A stretch of DNA of 64,000 bases from Punctularia strigosozonata HHB-11173 SS5 (GCF_000264995.1 NW_006767435.1:2485774-2549773); one strand, 5' to 3'. Numbered from the stretch's first letter, positions 42,788-55,945 are shown. Notes: generated from the sequence alone by a model not told the origin. Translations and numbers: made by a program.

Positions 42788-45700
42788 TCACCGGAGCAGT
42801 TCCACCTCTTGGCCGTCGGAGGGGTAGCGATAGGCCACGAACTCCCGATCCTGGTCAACGAGGTCCTCAAGCGCTTTCCGCGAGGTGACCGACATGCGTG
42901 GGATGCTCACGGGGGACGCCGCACCGGCGTAGCCAGCGTTGATCATCCCCTCGTGTCGCGCGTCCGAGCTCGAGGACCGGATAAGCGGGAACTCGGGAAC
43001 GGGAGCGGGCTCAGGTTCGTGTCCTACGGACTTCTTCCCTAGGAAACTGACTAGCCCAAACTTGCTCCGGCGTTTCTTCGGTGTTCGCAGAGAGAAGGCG
43101 GAGCCGTTCGCCTGGTTGAATGCAGCCGCACTGCCAAACTCGTCGTACGCCTCCGGCCTCGCGGCGGACGGGGCGCGCGTCGCGGGGAGCGTTTGGGCCA
43201 TCTGCGGTCGGGTGGCCATTCCGCCGAATGACTGCCGCCGCGTCTCGGCCGTTCGGAAGGGGGCCTGCGGCTGAGCCAGTTCGTGAACGGTAGAACTGCC
43301 TTCGAAGGGCGCCTGCCGGGGGTCGTACGTGAACACGGTCGTAGGCCGCATATCTCCGCCGAGGGACGTGGGGTGGCGAGAGCGCGCTTCCGGGGGGAGA
43401 GGAGGCAGGGATTTGTCGCGTCTGATCATAGACCCCGGGCGTGCGGCGTTCGCATAAAGCGGGATGTCCAGGCTCGAGAGTACCTCGCGCCGTGAGTTCG
43501 GCGAGATCCGTCCTCGACCGCCGACTTCCTGGGATGTCCCGGCAGCTGGAGCTGCGCGCGACCGATCTTCGCCTGGGGTCGAATCCTGGTCACTCAACCC
43601 ATTACCCTCCCCATCGCTGTGCAGGTGTTCACCCGCCGATTTGCGCGAGGAGACGGGAGACGGGACGAGACTGGAGGGTGCGGTGGCGGGCGAAAGCGTC
43701 ATGGCCGGGGATGCAACGGAATAATTAGCGGTGGAGGTCGAAGGCAGTGAAGGCATGGATGACACATGCCGGTGATCACCGGACCCTCTGTCGACGAGGT
43801 ACGACAAGGGTGGGGGAGGCGCGAGAGGTAGATCGTCTTCCGGTTTTTCCAGCGACCGAGCCTGGTTTGGACTGGGCTTGCTCTTATACGAGCCCGTCAC
43901 GATACGCCAGAACTTGGCAAGGCCTTTCTTCTTCTTTGCCTGCTTCTCGGCCTCTTTTGCCATAGAGGCAGCGCGTTCGGCATCGTAGGCAGGATAACGC
44001 CCCTTCTCCCGAGCGCCGTCGGGAAGGACGCCCATATCCATGGACATCTCACCCACGTGGCCGAGCCTCTGCTCTTCCCGTTGTAGTGCGACACTGCAGT
44101 CATACAAGTAAGCGCTTTTCCAAGATGACCATGAAACAAAACATACTGCATGTCTACCATACTCCCCGATATGCCGGAAACGGCCAAACTATCCCGGCTG
44201 CGCCAAGGACTCAGGGTGCCCAAGAAGCGCGAGCGTCGGGGCGACGCCGGTCCTATACTTTGAACATCCGAGAACGACGCCTGCGAGTACGCCCGTGGTA
44301 GTCCGGAGCGGTCCAAAGGAGCAGTCAGGACGCTGGCGGGTCGGCCAGAGCTCGCTTGAGAGAAGCGCGAGTCCGGCTTGACACCCGAGTGGAAGCCGTT
44401 GTCGGTCATTGGGAGGGGACTATGCGCCGAATATACTGACAAGACGTCCGCGCCTGAGCCCCGCGACGACTTTCTCGCACGGCTCTTCTCCCTGCGCTCC
44501 TCTTTCCGCCGTCGTTCACGCTCCTCCTTCTCCTCCTTTCGCACATCGACGTGCTCCACAATCATACCGTTCTCGAGCAACGTCACCTCGCGAGAGTTGC
44601 TGTACGCGTGTTGGGCGACGGAAGGCATCGATGTCGACCGTGGCGCTTTGATGCGGACGCCGCCGATGTCATCGGCGGGTGCAGCGCTCGACCCGATGTC
44701 GTACGCCGAACGCCGCAACTGAGAGTACGCATCGCGCATCTTGTTGTCGATTTGCCGGGATTCTTGCATAGCGCGAGCGTGCGCCAAGGCTTCAGCCTCG
44801 AGGAGCGCTCGCTGCGATTTGACGTATTGGTTGAGCGTCTGCTGCCGAGACGTTGGTTCTTTCGGGTTCTGTATATGGCTTAGCACCAACATCAATGTTA
44901 CGGACGTAAACGCGTACCATAGCCAACCAGGCTTTCAGATTGGGTGTGATCAAGGGATCACCTCGCGCCTTCGGTCGTTCGGGATCATCCGATACAATGC
45001 CTGCCGCCTCTTCTTCCTCTTCCTGTCGTAAAAGCTCATGAAAGTGCACGTCGCTCTCGCGTTCCCAAACACCAGGACTCGTGACGTCCACGTCGGCCAT
45101 GTCCTGATCGCGCATCGCACATTCCACGCAGACTTCTTCCTGGATCGGGAGCGGGCTGGGGGAATAGACAGGGTTGATGGGATTCGGGGACGCAGCGGGG
45201 GTAACGTAAGTCGGTTGTTGGGGGTACACTTTCGGCTTGGGGACGATGTTGACCGGCATGGGGCCCGAGGGGGCGTACGTCGGGGACGCGGACATCGGCG
45301 TGATGGGAGACCGGGCCTCGTGGAAGGCACTACTCATTACGGGTAGGGCTGGGTGTCGTGGGGAAGAGGGGACGTAGGGAATCAAACTGTCGCGGAAGGA
45401 CTGGCTGCCCTGGCCAGGTGAGACAGACTGGGGTTGGGACCCGTTGTGCGCGTTCTCGCCGAGGTATGAGGGTTCGTGAGCAGACTCGGGCGATACAATG
45501 CCCGGTGTCGTGGCCGGGGGTGAGAGTTGACCGCCGTACCGCGCCGATCCCGCAGGGAAGACGTAAGACAGCACCTTGTCGTCTTGGGAAGATGGCCGAG
45601 GTTCTGCGCCGTTAGCGTGATCTGCGTCGTAATTGGCAGGGGATTCGTGGGCGGGATTGCGGGGGGCTTGCTGGGCAGGCGGCTCGTCGAAGGCGGGGGA

Positions 45701-45964
45701 AGTCAATGGAGACCCGCTAGTCCGGCTTCGTCGCGGCGCGTTGGCGCCCTCTACGTCCGCCTGGGGTTCCGGGTGGTCGCCGTCGTACTCAGGCCCGTGC
45801 GATGGACGGCCGTCGTTGGCGGGGCCTGCAGCGCTGGACGAGAATCGGCGGGGGTAAAGGTCGAGCGGGCTTTGGAGGTTCGTGGGCATGGCTACGGGGG
45901 ATTCGGCAAAGACGGAGGGCCCGTTGTCGTATCGCATGGGATGGAGGGTCGTTGCCGTCGCCAT
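42788..45964 (-). CDS. Large disordered protein of unknown function
   Basis: Three exons on the minus strand start at 45964 (MATATTLHPMRYD) and end at 42788 (DGQEVELLR). Introns lie near 44882-44930 and 44095-44150. The product is about 1,000 residues, rich in Pro, Ser and Gly, with a Glu-rich run (LLRQEEEEEAAG), a coiled-coil region (LEAEALAHARAMQESRQIDNK), a highly charged stretch (RKEEKEERERRRKEERREKS), a Lys-rich piece (KEAEKQAKKKKGLAKFW), and short SH3-type proline motifs (KSLPPLPPEA). I do not recognise the family; it resembles conserved Agaricomycete proteins with no assigned role. The coil and proline motifs suggest a scaffold, which is inference. Confidence 0.75.
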
Positions 45965-46617
45965 TCGGCCACCGTTTGCGGCCTAAGCACTGGGGATGAG
46001 CAGGAGCTGGGGTCGGGCAGACCGCGAGGCTGGGGCTGTAGCCGCGTTCCCAGGCAGGTGAATGACGCCGCTCCCAGGCCAGATGCGACGAATCAGAACG
46101 GGTGAGGGGGGAACGTAGGAAGCAGAATGCGCTGGATACGATGAAGAAAGAGTTGGAAAGCGAAACGAAAAATAGGAGGTAGTAACAGGGGACGCCCACA
46201 CAGGTCGACGTCGAAAGGTCGAGCGAGGGTGAAACGCCACTAGCCACGCGCTCAAGTGCGACCCCGATCACATCCAGGCTCGCTTCCGAATAATATATGT
46301 TCCAATTTCTCAGGGCATGCTACCTGTGATTTCCCTCCTTCTGGGGGAAGCTCCACCGAAGCGCGAATGCGAAGGGTGGAATATCCAGGTCAGGAAAACC
46401 ACACATATGTTCAGACCACGGACTGGGTAAGGTGAGCATCAAGCAGCTGATACCGGCAATGCAATTGGGCAGAATTGGCCCCGAACTCTCAATACGATTC
46501 GGGAGATGCACGAGTGCCCTCAAAACCATGCCAGCGTTGCCAAGGCAATACATATACTACGTCCAGCAGAATCAAATACAGGACGTAAAGATCCAACCGA
46601 CGCCCTGGTCAAGAACT
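45965..46617. other. Intergenic
   Basis: Promoter region of the disordered protein and 3' region of the NDUFS7-type gene. No other feature seen. Confidence 0.5.
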
Positions 46618-47659
46618 TCACTTGCGGTACCTGGCATGCGATGAGCAAGGAATCGGGAACACAAGATCAGTGCGACATACCATAGGACGCCCTTGCGACT
46701 CCTCCTCATCTTGCGCTGGAGCTGCAGCATGCCATACAGCAGAGCCTCGGCGGTTGGTGGGCAACCAGGTACATAAATGTCAACCGGAACGATACCTGGC
46801 GGAGTGAGTGGTGAATACCGGAGCACATGAGGGGGGAAAGGAAGCGGACGCACGGTCGCATCCACGAACGACCGAGTAGGAGTAGTGGTAGTATCCACCT
46901 CCGTTCGCGCAGGATCCCATGGAAATGACCCATCCTGTCCCGCCGCGTGTCAACACCACAAGTAACAAAGAGAAGGATGGTGAAAACGCACGTGGGGAAG
47001 GCATCTGGTCGTACACCTTGCGCAAAGCGGGTGCCATCTTGTTCGTGAGGGTTCCCGCAACGATCATTATATCCGACTGCCGAGGACTAGCTCGGAAAAC
47101 GACACCCAGCCTGTCCTGGTCATACCGCGCGGCGGCCATGTGCATCATCTCCACGGCACAGCAGGCGAGACCTGGAGACGGGACATACAAGTTGGGAGGA
47201 AGTTCAAGCTGTATCGTCCTGCAAGCACGCACCGAAAGTCATTGGCCACATGGAAGACTGCCTAGCCCAGTTGGCGATCTTGTCGAATGTGGAGAGAACA
47301 TACTCTATGAGTTCGTATCAGAGTATGGTCGCAGTCGAAACGGGCCCAATAGAAACCGTACCTGCCCGGTTTTGCGGCGTCTCCAAACTGAGTTGATTAG
47401 AACCTTGCTTCGCAAGGGCGGTTATAGGCGTCGGTTCGGGTCCGGTATGCGATGAACGGGCAAGTGCAGGGAATTGGCGGTATACTAGGAGAGATAAGGC
47501 GGGTCAGATCCCATGTCCGCATGCTGCTATACGCTACCCCTAATCAAATGTACCTTGGATGCCTAGAGCGTTTGCCGGTCGAGTGGCGACAGAGCGTCCT
47601 ACGTTGGCCGCTAGAGAGCACGTAACATGGCGAGTTAGTCGCGCTGCAAATCTGGACAT
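46618..47659 (-). CDS. NADH:ubiquinone oxidoreductase PSST/NDUFS7 subunit, mitochondrial (complex I)
   Basis: The start at 47659 gives an Arg-rich presequence ([18 protein letters not shown]). Exons 47659-47554, 47484-47362 and 47304-47233 join in frame to [15 protein letters not shown] and WPMTFG. The core follows: [17 protein letters not shown] (C104, C105), [54 protein letters not shown] and [21 protein letters not shown]. These four cysteines bind 4Fe-4S cluster N2. The final intron leads to a last exon coding only YRK, giving the conserved GVLWYRK end at 46618. Role: quinone-module subunit carrying the last iron-sulfur cluster of complex I in the inner mitochondrial membrane. The gene is nuclear, intact and of normal length (about 220 residues). 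Confidence 0.95.
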
Positions 47660-47964
47660 AGAAAGTGCAAGTGACCTGAGGCCTGGAGGAACCGGAGGGA
47701 CATGGTGAAGAGAGTGGAGAGGTTGGGCGGGTCGAGCTGAATAACGGACCAATGATTGGTCGGCTCGGGTCCTCGGGAGGACTTGGAGGCGGCTTAGTAA
47801 GCGGGCGTCCTCCGCATTAGCGCCCAATCGGCTGAGTGCGAAGCTACCGTATACTATAAACAATTATCACTAGTAAAAACGTATCTATGCAATCAAACAT
47901 GGCTTGGGAGAACCGGTAGGTAAGCCGGATAGCGTATAAACCAAGTAATACTCCGATCCGAACA
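47660..47964. other. Intergenic
   Basis: 305 bp between two minus-strand genes; nothing else seen. Confidence 0.4.
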
Positions 47965-49540
47965 TTAGCTTTCCAACTTGGTGACTACCTGAAGAGCCGC
48001 CGTCGCGGTAAGCGAAATCAATGGCGAGAGGATGTACTGGAAACATGTCAATGAGACTCTGCAGCATCCTCGTAATCCCTACGCACCGCAATGGTCAAGT
48101 ATCCGGCGATCGGTCCTTGATCCTTGTTGACCATTTCCGAGATGCTCGCCAGAACCATAGCCGACGGACCCGACGGAAGCAGAATGAGCAAAAACCTGAA
48201 ACCGAACAAAGTCAGCTTCTGCGAACGTTATGGTGATCTATAGTGATCTGAGACATACCATGTCAGTGGATCATCCACGTAAATGCCCTTCTTGGCCGTC
48301 AAGAACACGAAACCGATGCTGAGTGCCGGCATCGCCAAATATCGAACCATAATGGCGAATGACGTTGGTTTGATACCTGGGTAAGCAGTTGGGACGGTGG
48401 CTAGCTGACCGCCGACAGCAAACATTTGCAAGGAGACACTAGACAAGTTGTCGGGACAGAGCATGCGCACCGCTGAGTGTTACGCACAAAAGATCGCCGA
48501 GATTCTTCACAGCTCGAGTGATTGAATTGTAGAAAGCCCCTTCCTCGTCGAAAACCGTCTTGCGCACAGGCGATATACACTAGTCTCCTGGTCAATGCTT
48601 GCTGTATCAAAGGGGGAAGCTATGGAACGCACCCCCAATATCAGAGCAATGATGGCGCCGATCAGTGGTGGGTTGAGGTATGATGCGATCTTCTTGACCG
48701 GTTTCTCCAAGAACAGGATACGATTGGGCCAGTGAATGTCGGGTATATTCTCGAGCTGTTTGATAGGTGCGCTCGGGTACTCTGTATTGTCCATCCCGTC
48801 ATGGTCCGCTAGTAGTCCAACATGCTCCGAATCCTGTATCGTCGCTCCGATCCCACTTGGACCAGGCAGCAGACGATCATGGTCCTCTTGATCCGCGTCC
48901 TCCAGAATTTCAGGCCCGATCGCAAAGGAGAAGCACTGTTGAACGATGGCATTCAAAAGCACGATGGTTTTTGCGCGGTTCATAGTGCTTGAGGAACTGT
49001 CGCTGTCGTTCTTCTTTAACGCGTCAAGGACACCAGTACTGTCGAGTGCGTCGAGAAGAAGCAGGGGCAGCGCATTGGAGTTTGGGCGTCCAGAGGCAAT
49101 AATGGTCCATTTAGGAAGCTAGGCGAGCATCGGATCAGGGCTAGAGGAATGAGAAAGCCTCGACATACCTTGAACAGTTTGACGCCAACCCAACCCAGCC
49201 CATGAGCGATGACCGTGCTTACGAGCCCCCAAGCAGGCATGATCCAAAGCCGTCCCAAGTTACTCGGAGACAGCTCTGGTCCCATTTGTTGGATGAGCAG
49301 ACAGGGCAGGAATACTGATGTCGACAGCTTCATTATCTGCTTCGCGGATTGCTTGTTGAGCATACCAGCTCGCGTAGCAATATACCCCGCCAGAAGAGTC
49401 AGTAGGACCGAAATCGAACCCTTGTGAGCATAGCGCGTGAGCATTTCCAATCAGTCCTGAAATCCGATGAACAGCAGACCTCCAATGCGCCAAGGACTGT
49501 GGCGGAAGCTGCTTTCTTCTCGCCGTCCGAGTTATCCATG
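47965..49540 (-). CDS. Auxin-efflux-carrier/PIN-like membrane transporter
   Basis: Starting at 49540 (MDNSDGEKKAASATVLGALE), an intron leads to GSISVLLTLLAGYIATRAGML, then LSTSVFLPCLLIQQMG, LWIMPAWGLVSTVIAHGLGW, a conserved PNSNALPLLLLDAL, a hydrophilic central loop rich in acidic residues, LNPPLIGAIIALILG, FVTLSVFAVGGQLA, YLAMPALSIGFVFLT, ILLPSGPSAMVLASISE and the end LQVVTKLES. About ten membrane segments around a central loop match the membrane-transport (auxin efflux carrier) family found in fungal ER and plasma membranes. The fungal substrate is not established. Around six introns are needed; the terminal one was checked by hand. Confidence 0.85.
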
Positions 49541-49904
49541 GTACGTGAGGTGAGTTTGTGCTATCGTTGGTTTTGTCGGTGCGATAATAAATCCCGGGAG
49601 TTGGTGTGAGCGAGCAGCTTCATCACGCCGCCGACGTTCAGGTATTATAAAACACTCCCGCCGCCCCAGCGGACGGGAGTCGAGAGCGACGTCACTGTTC
49701 AACGGGACACCGCCACTCAACGAAACCTTTCTTTAACGTCGTCATCGACGCAGGTATTAATAGACACACATGCATCAGTATAGCACGACTCTAGATACGC
49801 GACAGCACGATGACATCAACTCGAAAAACATGAACCTATCCTCAAACCACGGGAGCAACGTTTAACGAGGAGCGAGAACAACACAGTGGATACAGGTCCG
49901 CAAT
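49541..49904. other. Intergenic
   Basis: 364 bp; no feature seen. Confidence 0.4.
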
Positions 49905-51075
49905 CTAGTTGATATCTTCATACTCTTCGTCGATCTCTAAGAATTTGCGTATTTCTTCGGGGTCCACGCCTTGCCGAGTCATGTGTGATAGCAAGATGCA
50001 GTAGTTGTCTGTGGCCCAGGCAAGCGCTGTGAGCTGTTGTGGCGACCTTGCGAGTGCATGTTCGGGAGGTCATTCGGGCATTTCTCGACGCACCAGTCCA
50101 TCTGATCGCCGCCTCTTTGGCCAAGGTGACTGCGCGTCTTTTTTCCTCGACTTTGATTGGATCGCAAGCACCATAACGAGCCAGTTCCTCTTCTAATGCG
50201 GCCAAGCGTTCCTTTGCAGCATCAAGTTGAGAAAGAGAGGCAGCGCGGTCCTCCTGCTCATGAGAGTAAAGTGGAAGGTAGACCCGCGACGAGGTTGTGC
50301 GGTCCCATAAGGATCACGGCACTGTGTGAGCTTGGAAAGCGTTTACGTTCCGGTTTAAGACGAACACTTTGCGGCCTCGAGGCCTTCTCCACTTCGGTTT
50401 GCGCCTTGAGTTCAGCGAATTCTTCTTGCTGTGCTGCTTCAAGATCTTTGACGGCCCTTAGTCGGTTTTGTACCTATTGAACTGAGATTGTCAGTGACGA
50501 CAGACTGCGTGCAGTCGCCCGAGATGACCTCTGTCCCATGTTGGGATGGAAAGCTCCAGAAAACTAGAGTATTAAGACAATCGTAGGCATAAAAACAACG
50601 CGTCAGATTATTGAGCCCGTTTCATGGAACGTGAATGCACCATAGCGTACAGTTCGACGAGCCGATTTTATCTGTTTTGACGAGGTTGTCATCAACTAGG
50701 GATTGAACTACCTCCTTGACGGTTTGAGAGACTGCATATAGTCACGATCAAATGATGATAATGTCTCCCCATCCTTATTATTACCGATTCCCTTGAGCTT
50801 AGGACCAAGCTTCTCTAATTCCTTGAGCTTCATGACGCCGGCAGCCTAGATTGGGTGATAGCAATAACGGTAGAAGTAGACCTCTTACCTGGAAGAAGTC
50901 TTTCTGTTGCGACCCGGTATATGAACAGAACGTATACGAGGAGAATATATGCACTCACACTTTCATGGAAAATCTCCAACATTTTGACGCGTTTTTCTTC
51001 AGCGGAGAGACCCCGTGGTGCCTAAAGATACATTATAAAACGTTTGCGAGTTGATTTCGGTACGCTTCATACCAT
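49905..51075 (-). CDS. MND1: Meiotic nuclear division protein 1 (MND1)
   Basis: The exon joined after the first intron reads APRGLSAEEKRVKMLEIFHES. Later exons give MKLKELEKLGPKLKGI, SQTVKEVVQSLVDDNLV, KTDKIGS and SFPS, a coiled-coil region (AALEEELARY...VEEKRRAVTLAKEAA) and the acidic end LEIDEEYEDIN at 49907-49905. This is the full set of MND1 landmarks: winged-helix N-terminus, leucine-zipper coil and acidic tail, about 210 residues. Role: with HOP2 it stimulates Dmc1/Rad51 strand invasion in meiosis, in the nucleus. Only the ATG (51075-51073) is on exon 1; intron 1 starts gtatga directly after it. Several exons are very short. Confidence 0.9.
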
Positions 51076-51632
51076 CGTTAAGTATGAAGGTGCTAATCAG
51101 GTTCGATCACCTGAACGAATGTGAATGCCGCAGTTAGGAGACTCCAAGTCACGGTAGTCATGGTCACAGTGAAGCAGCCGTCACACCACTTGAATTCGAA
51201 GCCCCGGCCCGACGGACAGTATCATTTTGGCGGCTCTTGGGCTGCTCACAAGGGTGGTTTGATTGTGCGTGTTCCTGGCGAGCATATGCGCCGACGTTCA
51301 ATTCAGTCCCAGCATCAGTTACGACTCTCCGAGCTGGTCATTTCCCCTCATCTTCGATATCGCCGACCCGATTTCCGCGTTTTGGCTAAAATAAGTATGA
51401 GAGGTTGAGCGCAACAGCGTATACAGTACTCTTATGGGAGTTGTCACACTGGGCCCCAGGCGTTCTGATGCGAAACAGGAGACGAGGTACTGTATACCCC
51501 ATGGCACGATCACGTAAGATCACACCGGCCGGCGGGGCCGGACCTGCGTCGGTAAGCACGTGGGCGATGGGCGGGGAGGCGAGCGAATAAACCTTGCAGT
51601 CCCGTCGAATTAGTTCGATATCGCCCCTCACG
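51076..51632. other. Intergenic, divergent promoters of MND1 and Zn2Cys6 factor
   Basis: 557 bp; no further feature seen. Confidence 0.4.
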
Positions 51633-54600
51633 ATGTCTCTTTCGCCAAACTCGTCAACAAGCTCGACAACGACCAAGCGCAGGCGGATGAGTATCAACAC
51701 GATGCACTCTGTCGACAGTAGAGCCGAACTGCCCTCGCCGGATGACTCTAACAGCCACATGCATTATCAACAGCAGCCACAATCGCAGGGCCCGACAGCA
51801 CACATCCCGAAGCGTGGTGCGCGCGCCTGCACGAACTGCAGGAAGGGAAAGAATCGCTGTGAAGGCGAGGTGAGCCAACTCTTAACTGGCGTAGTGGCCC
51901 GCCATCCCGCTCATGGCCCGCCTTTCCGCTCCGGCCCGGGGTAGGCTCCATGTCGTCGCTGCCAACTGAGCGGCCTCCCCTGTGTGTTCGAAAAGCCAGA
52001 GAAGAAAAATGGAAACCCTATGGCGGGACCCAGCGTAGAGTGCGCTCTTCTCACCTTCTCTCGACTAACGATTGTTTACGTCCGTGTCGTATAGGCGTCT
52101 CTCACGGCTGGAAGGCCAGTACCTGGTATGTTCGTCTTTCTCGCCTTACAACGTACCACTTAAATCGCACGACAGGTCATGCAGAGCCAAATGATCGGCA
52201 TGCAGTCATCATTGGACAGAATCCTGACGGTTTTGCAAAACCAAACACAAGCGAATTCCCCTATGGCCCCGCCCCAAATGTACCAATCCCCAGGTCGAGA
52301 TTATCACTCTAACGGACGTAATAACGGGGACTCCTACCAATCACCACGCAGCCAACCTAAATCGTTTCCGCCTTTACCCGGTTTTGCGCCACCGGTGAGG
52401 TCTTGTTGACGACTGTTCGAGAGCGTTGACTCAACGTTTTCTCAACAGCCTCACAAATATGCTACATACGGCATCGTCCCAAGTACTGCTCCATCATCCG
52501 ACGACGAATCTGAAGATACTTTACCTCGAGCTACGCTGAATGCCCCTATCGAAGCATTGCAGGGTTTAGCCAACGCGGCAGCGGAGGCCGCTGCGGCTCC
52601 CTCGAATTCGCCGCCTAGGTAACGTATACCGAACAGCCGTGGATGATTTACTTTTTCTCTGATACCGACACCCAGGGTCAAAAAGCGCAAGAGGGCAGAG
52701 CCTATCCCCCGAAATGCTTTTCCACATGTCGTTGAAAAGGTGCTCACCATCAATTTGTGCCGCTTCGCGAATGCTAACTGTCGGGCGCAGGGTCTCGTCA
52801 GCGATTCTGAAGCTCGCGAGCTCTATCATATGTACGTTGTTCGGACCCTTCCTCCTTACTTTGCTCACACCCACGTAGCTTCTTCTCCGGTTGTCACCTA
52901 TTCATACCGCTCTTCGACACTGCGTACGATACATACGAAGGCGTGATGGAGCGAAGTCCTTGGACCTTTGATGCTATCCTAGCCGTGGCAGGAAAAATCC
53001 GGAGCGGCAACGGACCCCTCAGTTCGACGTTCTACAAGTGCCTCGAGGAAGCACAGGGAATCGCTCGTTCGTCACTCTTCGGACCGGTCGTGCGGAAGGA
53101 AGCTGTTATGGGTGCGTTCGTCAATGAAGTCCGATTCTATATAGTGCTCTGTTTCCAACTCCGCGAAGCCTGCCTACCATGTTGACAAACTCGCAGGGAT
53201 GTTGCTACTCGCTGCATGGAGCACCAACGGATGGCTACCTAGTGGACATGCAATGCGGATGGCACTAGACCTTGGCTTGCATCGGGCCCTCGAGAAACTT
53301 GTGGATGATAATGGCAAGAAGCGCACGGAGGAGGAAGAACGAGATCTAGGTACGATATGTGTTCACCTTTCCTACTTCCATCTGAGCTTATGGGCCTCCT
53401 CGAAGTTGTGTCCGCTCGTATATGGCTTTGCCTCTATTGGTTCGACCATCAGTGAGTGCGGCGTTGGCACACAGACGAAGTCACGCTTAGCCTGTGCAAT
53501 AGGATGAGCCTTGGCACGGGTCGGCCGATTGTACTCAGGGACGAAAGCTCTATCAAACACTGCCGGGTTCTCCTCACGCATCCAATGGCATCACCTACCG
53601 ACGTTCGCTTGGTTTCCCAGGTTGAGCTCATTGCGCAAAAGAGTGAGCTGATATTTAACCACTGCGAACACTTGGCTCAACCTGTCCTCAGCGCAAATCT
53701 ACGAAACGTTATCTCCACTGAATGGCCAAGTCAACCACAACACGCTGGCGTTCATCCGCCGAGCGAACTTAGCGCTTGACAAGTGGTGGCAGGATTGTGA
53801 TGAACTGCATCGTACGTTCGCATGTTCTCCCAGTACACTCGTGAATTCATCATTCCGTAAAATAGGTCAAACTATGGATGAAGAATCTCTCTTGCGAAAA
53901 ATGCTCGCGGGAGAGTTGCACTACGCTAAGCTCTGGCTGGTATGCGTAGCCCTTCGGGGCGTTTCGTGGGACAAGATGCCGTTCGAGCAGCGTGAGCTTG
54001 CGTTCCAGGCGAAGGATGCTGCCTCCAATTGCTTGAGCATCTTCCTCGGCTCTCCTGCCTATCGGTACGGCTCTCGAGTCGCATGCTCATTTTCCTGTTT
54101 GACTGAAGTAACCCTTTCGCAGAGCGGCGCTCCGCTACGCGGTGCACGACAGCCTAGTTACCGCTGCGTTCTCCGGCCTTTTCTTGCTCAAGATGGCGAA
54201 CCTGTTTCCGGCTGAACTTGACTTGGCAGCGATCATCAGTCAGGTTGAGCAGCTGGCGCACGTGTTATCCGAGGTTGCTGCGGAGAGGTTTGTACAGTTA
54301 CTTGCTCAAACCTTGATGCGGTCTGATAACAGCGACAGGTATGCGCTGACGCTGCGCATTATGCTCGCCAACCTCAGGCGCAAAATTGGGCTCTCGACAG
54401 CGGCCCCTCCACCGCCGATGCAACATGTCATGCCCTTACCCGCCAGCGCGGAAGGTATGGTCGTCCCAGCGACGTTCGTTGACCCCGGAACGGTGCCCCA
54501 ACCGTTCACTCTAGAAGAACTCGGTTTCGCATGGCCGCCGGAACGCGGCATATTCAGCCCATCCGCGATTCCGTTATGGCTGCAGGAGCAGGTACGCGTC

Positions 54601-54763
54601 CCCCTTTATCCATTTCAGGCACGATCACTGACCCGATCGTCGCATTGTGCAGAGCTTAACGGACTTAGGCATCCCGATGAATGGCAGTGATGGTATCTTC
54701 TTGCAGATGACTGGGTCGAATGGCTGGGGTGGTGATCTCAACGCAATGCCGGAAGCGTGGTAG
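51633..54763 (+). CDS. Zn(II)2Cys6 transcription factor with fungal-trans domain
   Basis: The start MSLSPNSSTSSTTTKRRRM leads to the binuclear cluster, KRGARACTNCRKGKNRCEG joined over an intron to APCRRCQLSGLPCVF, giving C-x2-C-x6-C ... C-x2-C-x6-C. A linker coil (SRLEGQYLVMQSQMIGMQ), Pro/Gln-rich spacer and nuclear-type KKRKR follow. The fungal-trans middle region has LYHIFFSGCHLFIPLFD, RSPWTFDAILAVAGK, GMLLLAAWSTNGWL, GHAMRMALDLGLHRALEK and YWFDHQMSLGTGRP. It ends GGDLNAMPEAW at 54763. About 850 residues and a dozen introns. Role: nuclear DNA-binding regulator, target unknown. It lies 17 kb from the cluster among conserved genes, so a role there is not implied. Confidence 0.88.
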
Positions 54764-55250
54764 GGTTCTGCTAGTCTTCTGTCGCTATCCTGTAACATTG
54801 GTTTGTGCTCGCTACGTTTCCTTCATTGCGTGTTGTCTATCGTAAGCAGTATCCTTGTACTCTATCTTGTCGTTGTTTTGTGGCTTGCTTAATCCTATCA
54901 CGTTGGAAACGTGGACAGTGACATCAACAGCTTCCGCCAGTACACGCAATTATTACGTTGAACTGTCTACATGCATTCGAGCAGCTAAATTTACCAGGAG
55001 ACGCTATTGCCGTCATACCGCTCCACAGAATCCGATGGAGCGGATGTTCCGGAGATGTAAGCGTGGTAACTCTACGTCACCTTCAGCCCCAGATAAAACT
55101 TGCCCGCCCATCTGCGGCATACGCATCTCCCCTTGCGACCTCACGACCTTTACGACCCCTCTACGCTATAACTTGCATCGGTAGGTTCATTTCGAAACAA
55201 TCACTAATTAAACCGAAAGTAAACAACATGTCGCAGTAACAGTAACCATC
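54764..55250. other. Intergenic
   Basis: 3' region of the Zn2Cys6 gene and promoter of the PalI-like gene; nothing else seen. Confidence 0.4.
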
Positions 55251-55945
55251 ATGGGCGCCTCCGCCGCTTATCCTGGTCTCTTCTTCTGCTTCGCCGCAAT
55301 GGTGCTGCTCATCTTCGTAAGTCCAACTTGAACGGGTCACACGCACTGTAGACTCATTCGCTATGTAGGTCTCCGTCGGTGCCCCCACGTGGGACAAGAT
55401 TGGCTTCCTCAAGGCGAACATCGATGGGACTAAACGCTTTGGTGTGTTCGGCTACACTGGCACGTCGTCCACCGTGGGGTGGCACTTCCAGCAAAGCATA
55501 CTTGGGTTTGAGTACGTCTAAGCCGCATAACTACCTCCTAACAATACTGACCACATAACGCAGTGACCATCGTCTGAACCACGGAGTGGTACACAATCTT
55601 ACCTTTGTCCTCATCCTGCTTCCCATAGCGGCAGGCCTGTCCGGTCTCGCCGTATTGTTCGGACTGTGTGGCGCACACTATCACCGCTCCGGTACAGTGT
55701 TCATGTCCCTCGCCGCTGCCCTTGCCACGCTTTGCACCCTTGTCGGCTTCATCATTGAGCTAGTGTTATTCGGCATCGCCGAGCACGAATTCCACAAACG
55801 CGGCTTCAGCGCCAAGTACGACAATGCGACTTGGATGACGCTTGGCGCGCTCGTGGCCTTGCTGGTGGGCTGGTGCACGTCGCTCTTCGGCGTTTTCGGC
55901 CACTACAGGAGAAGGAGGGCTGCATACCCTGCCAATAGCTACTAA
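55251..55945 (+). CDS. PalI/SUR7-type four-TM membrane protein
   Basis: Three exons. MGASAAYPGLFFCFAAMVLLIF (TM1) joins to VSVGAPTWDKIGFLKAN, then FGVFGYTG, then VVHNLTFVLILLPIAAGLSGLAVLF (TM2), TVFMSLAAALATLCTLVGFIIEL (TM3), GFSAKYDNATWMTLGALVALL (TM4), and a short basic tail (HYRRRRAAYPANSY). About 200 residues. Layout and the first-loop GxxG/W pattern match fungal PalI/Rim9 and SUR7 families. Family role: plasma-membrane pH-sensing helper (PalI) or eisosome-associated protein (SUR7); sequence by eye cannot separate the two. One N-glycosylation site (NAT) lies in the last outer loop. Confidence 0.8.
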
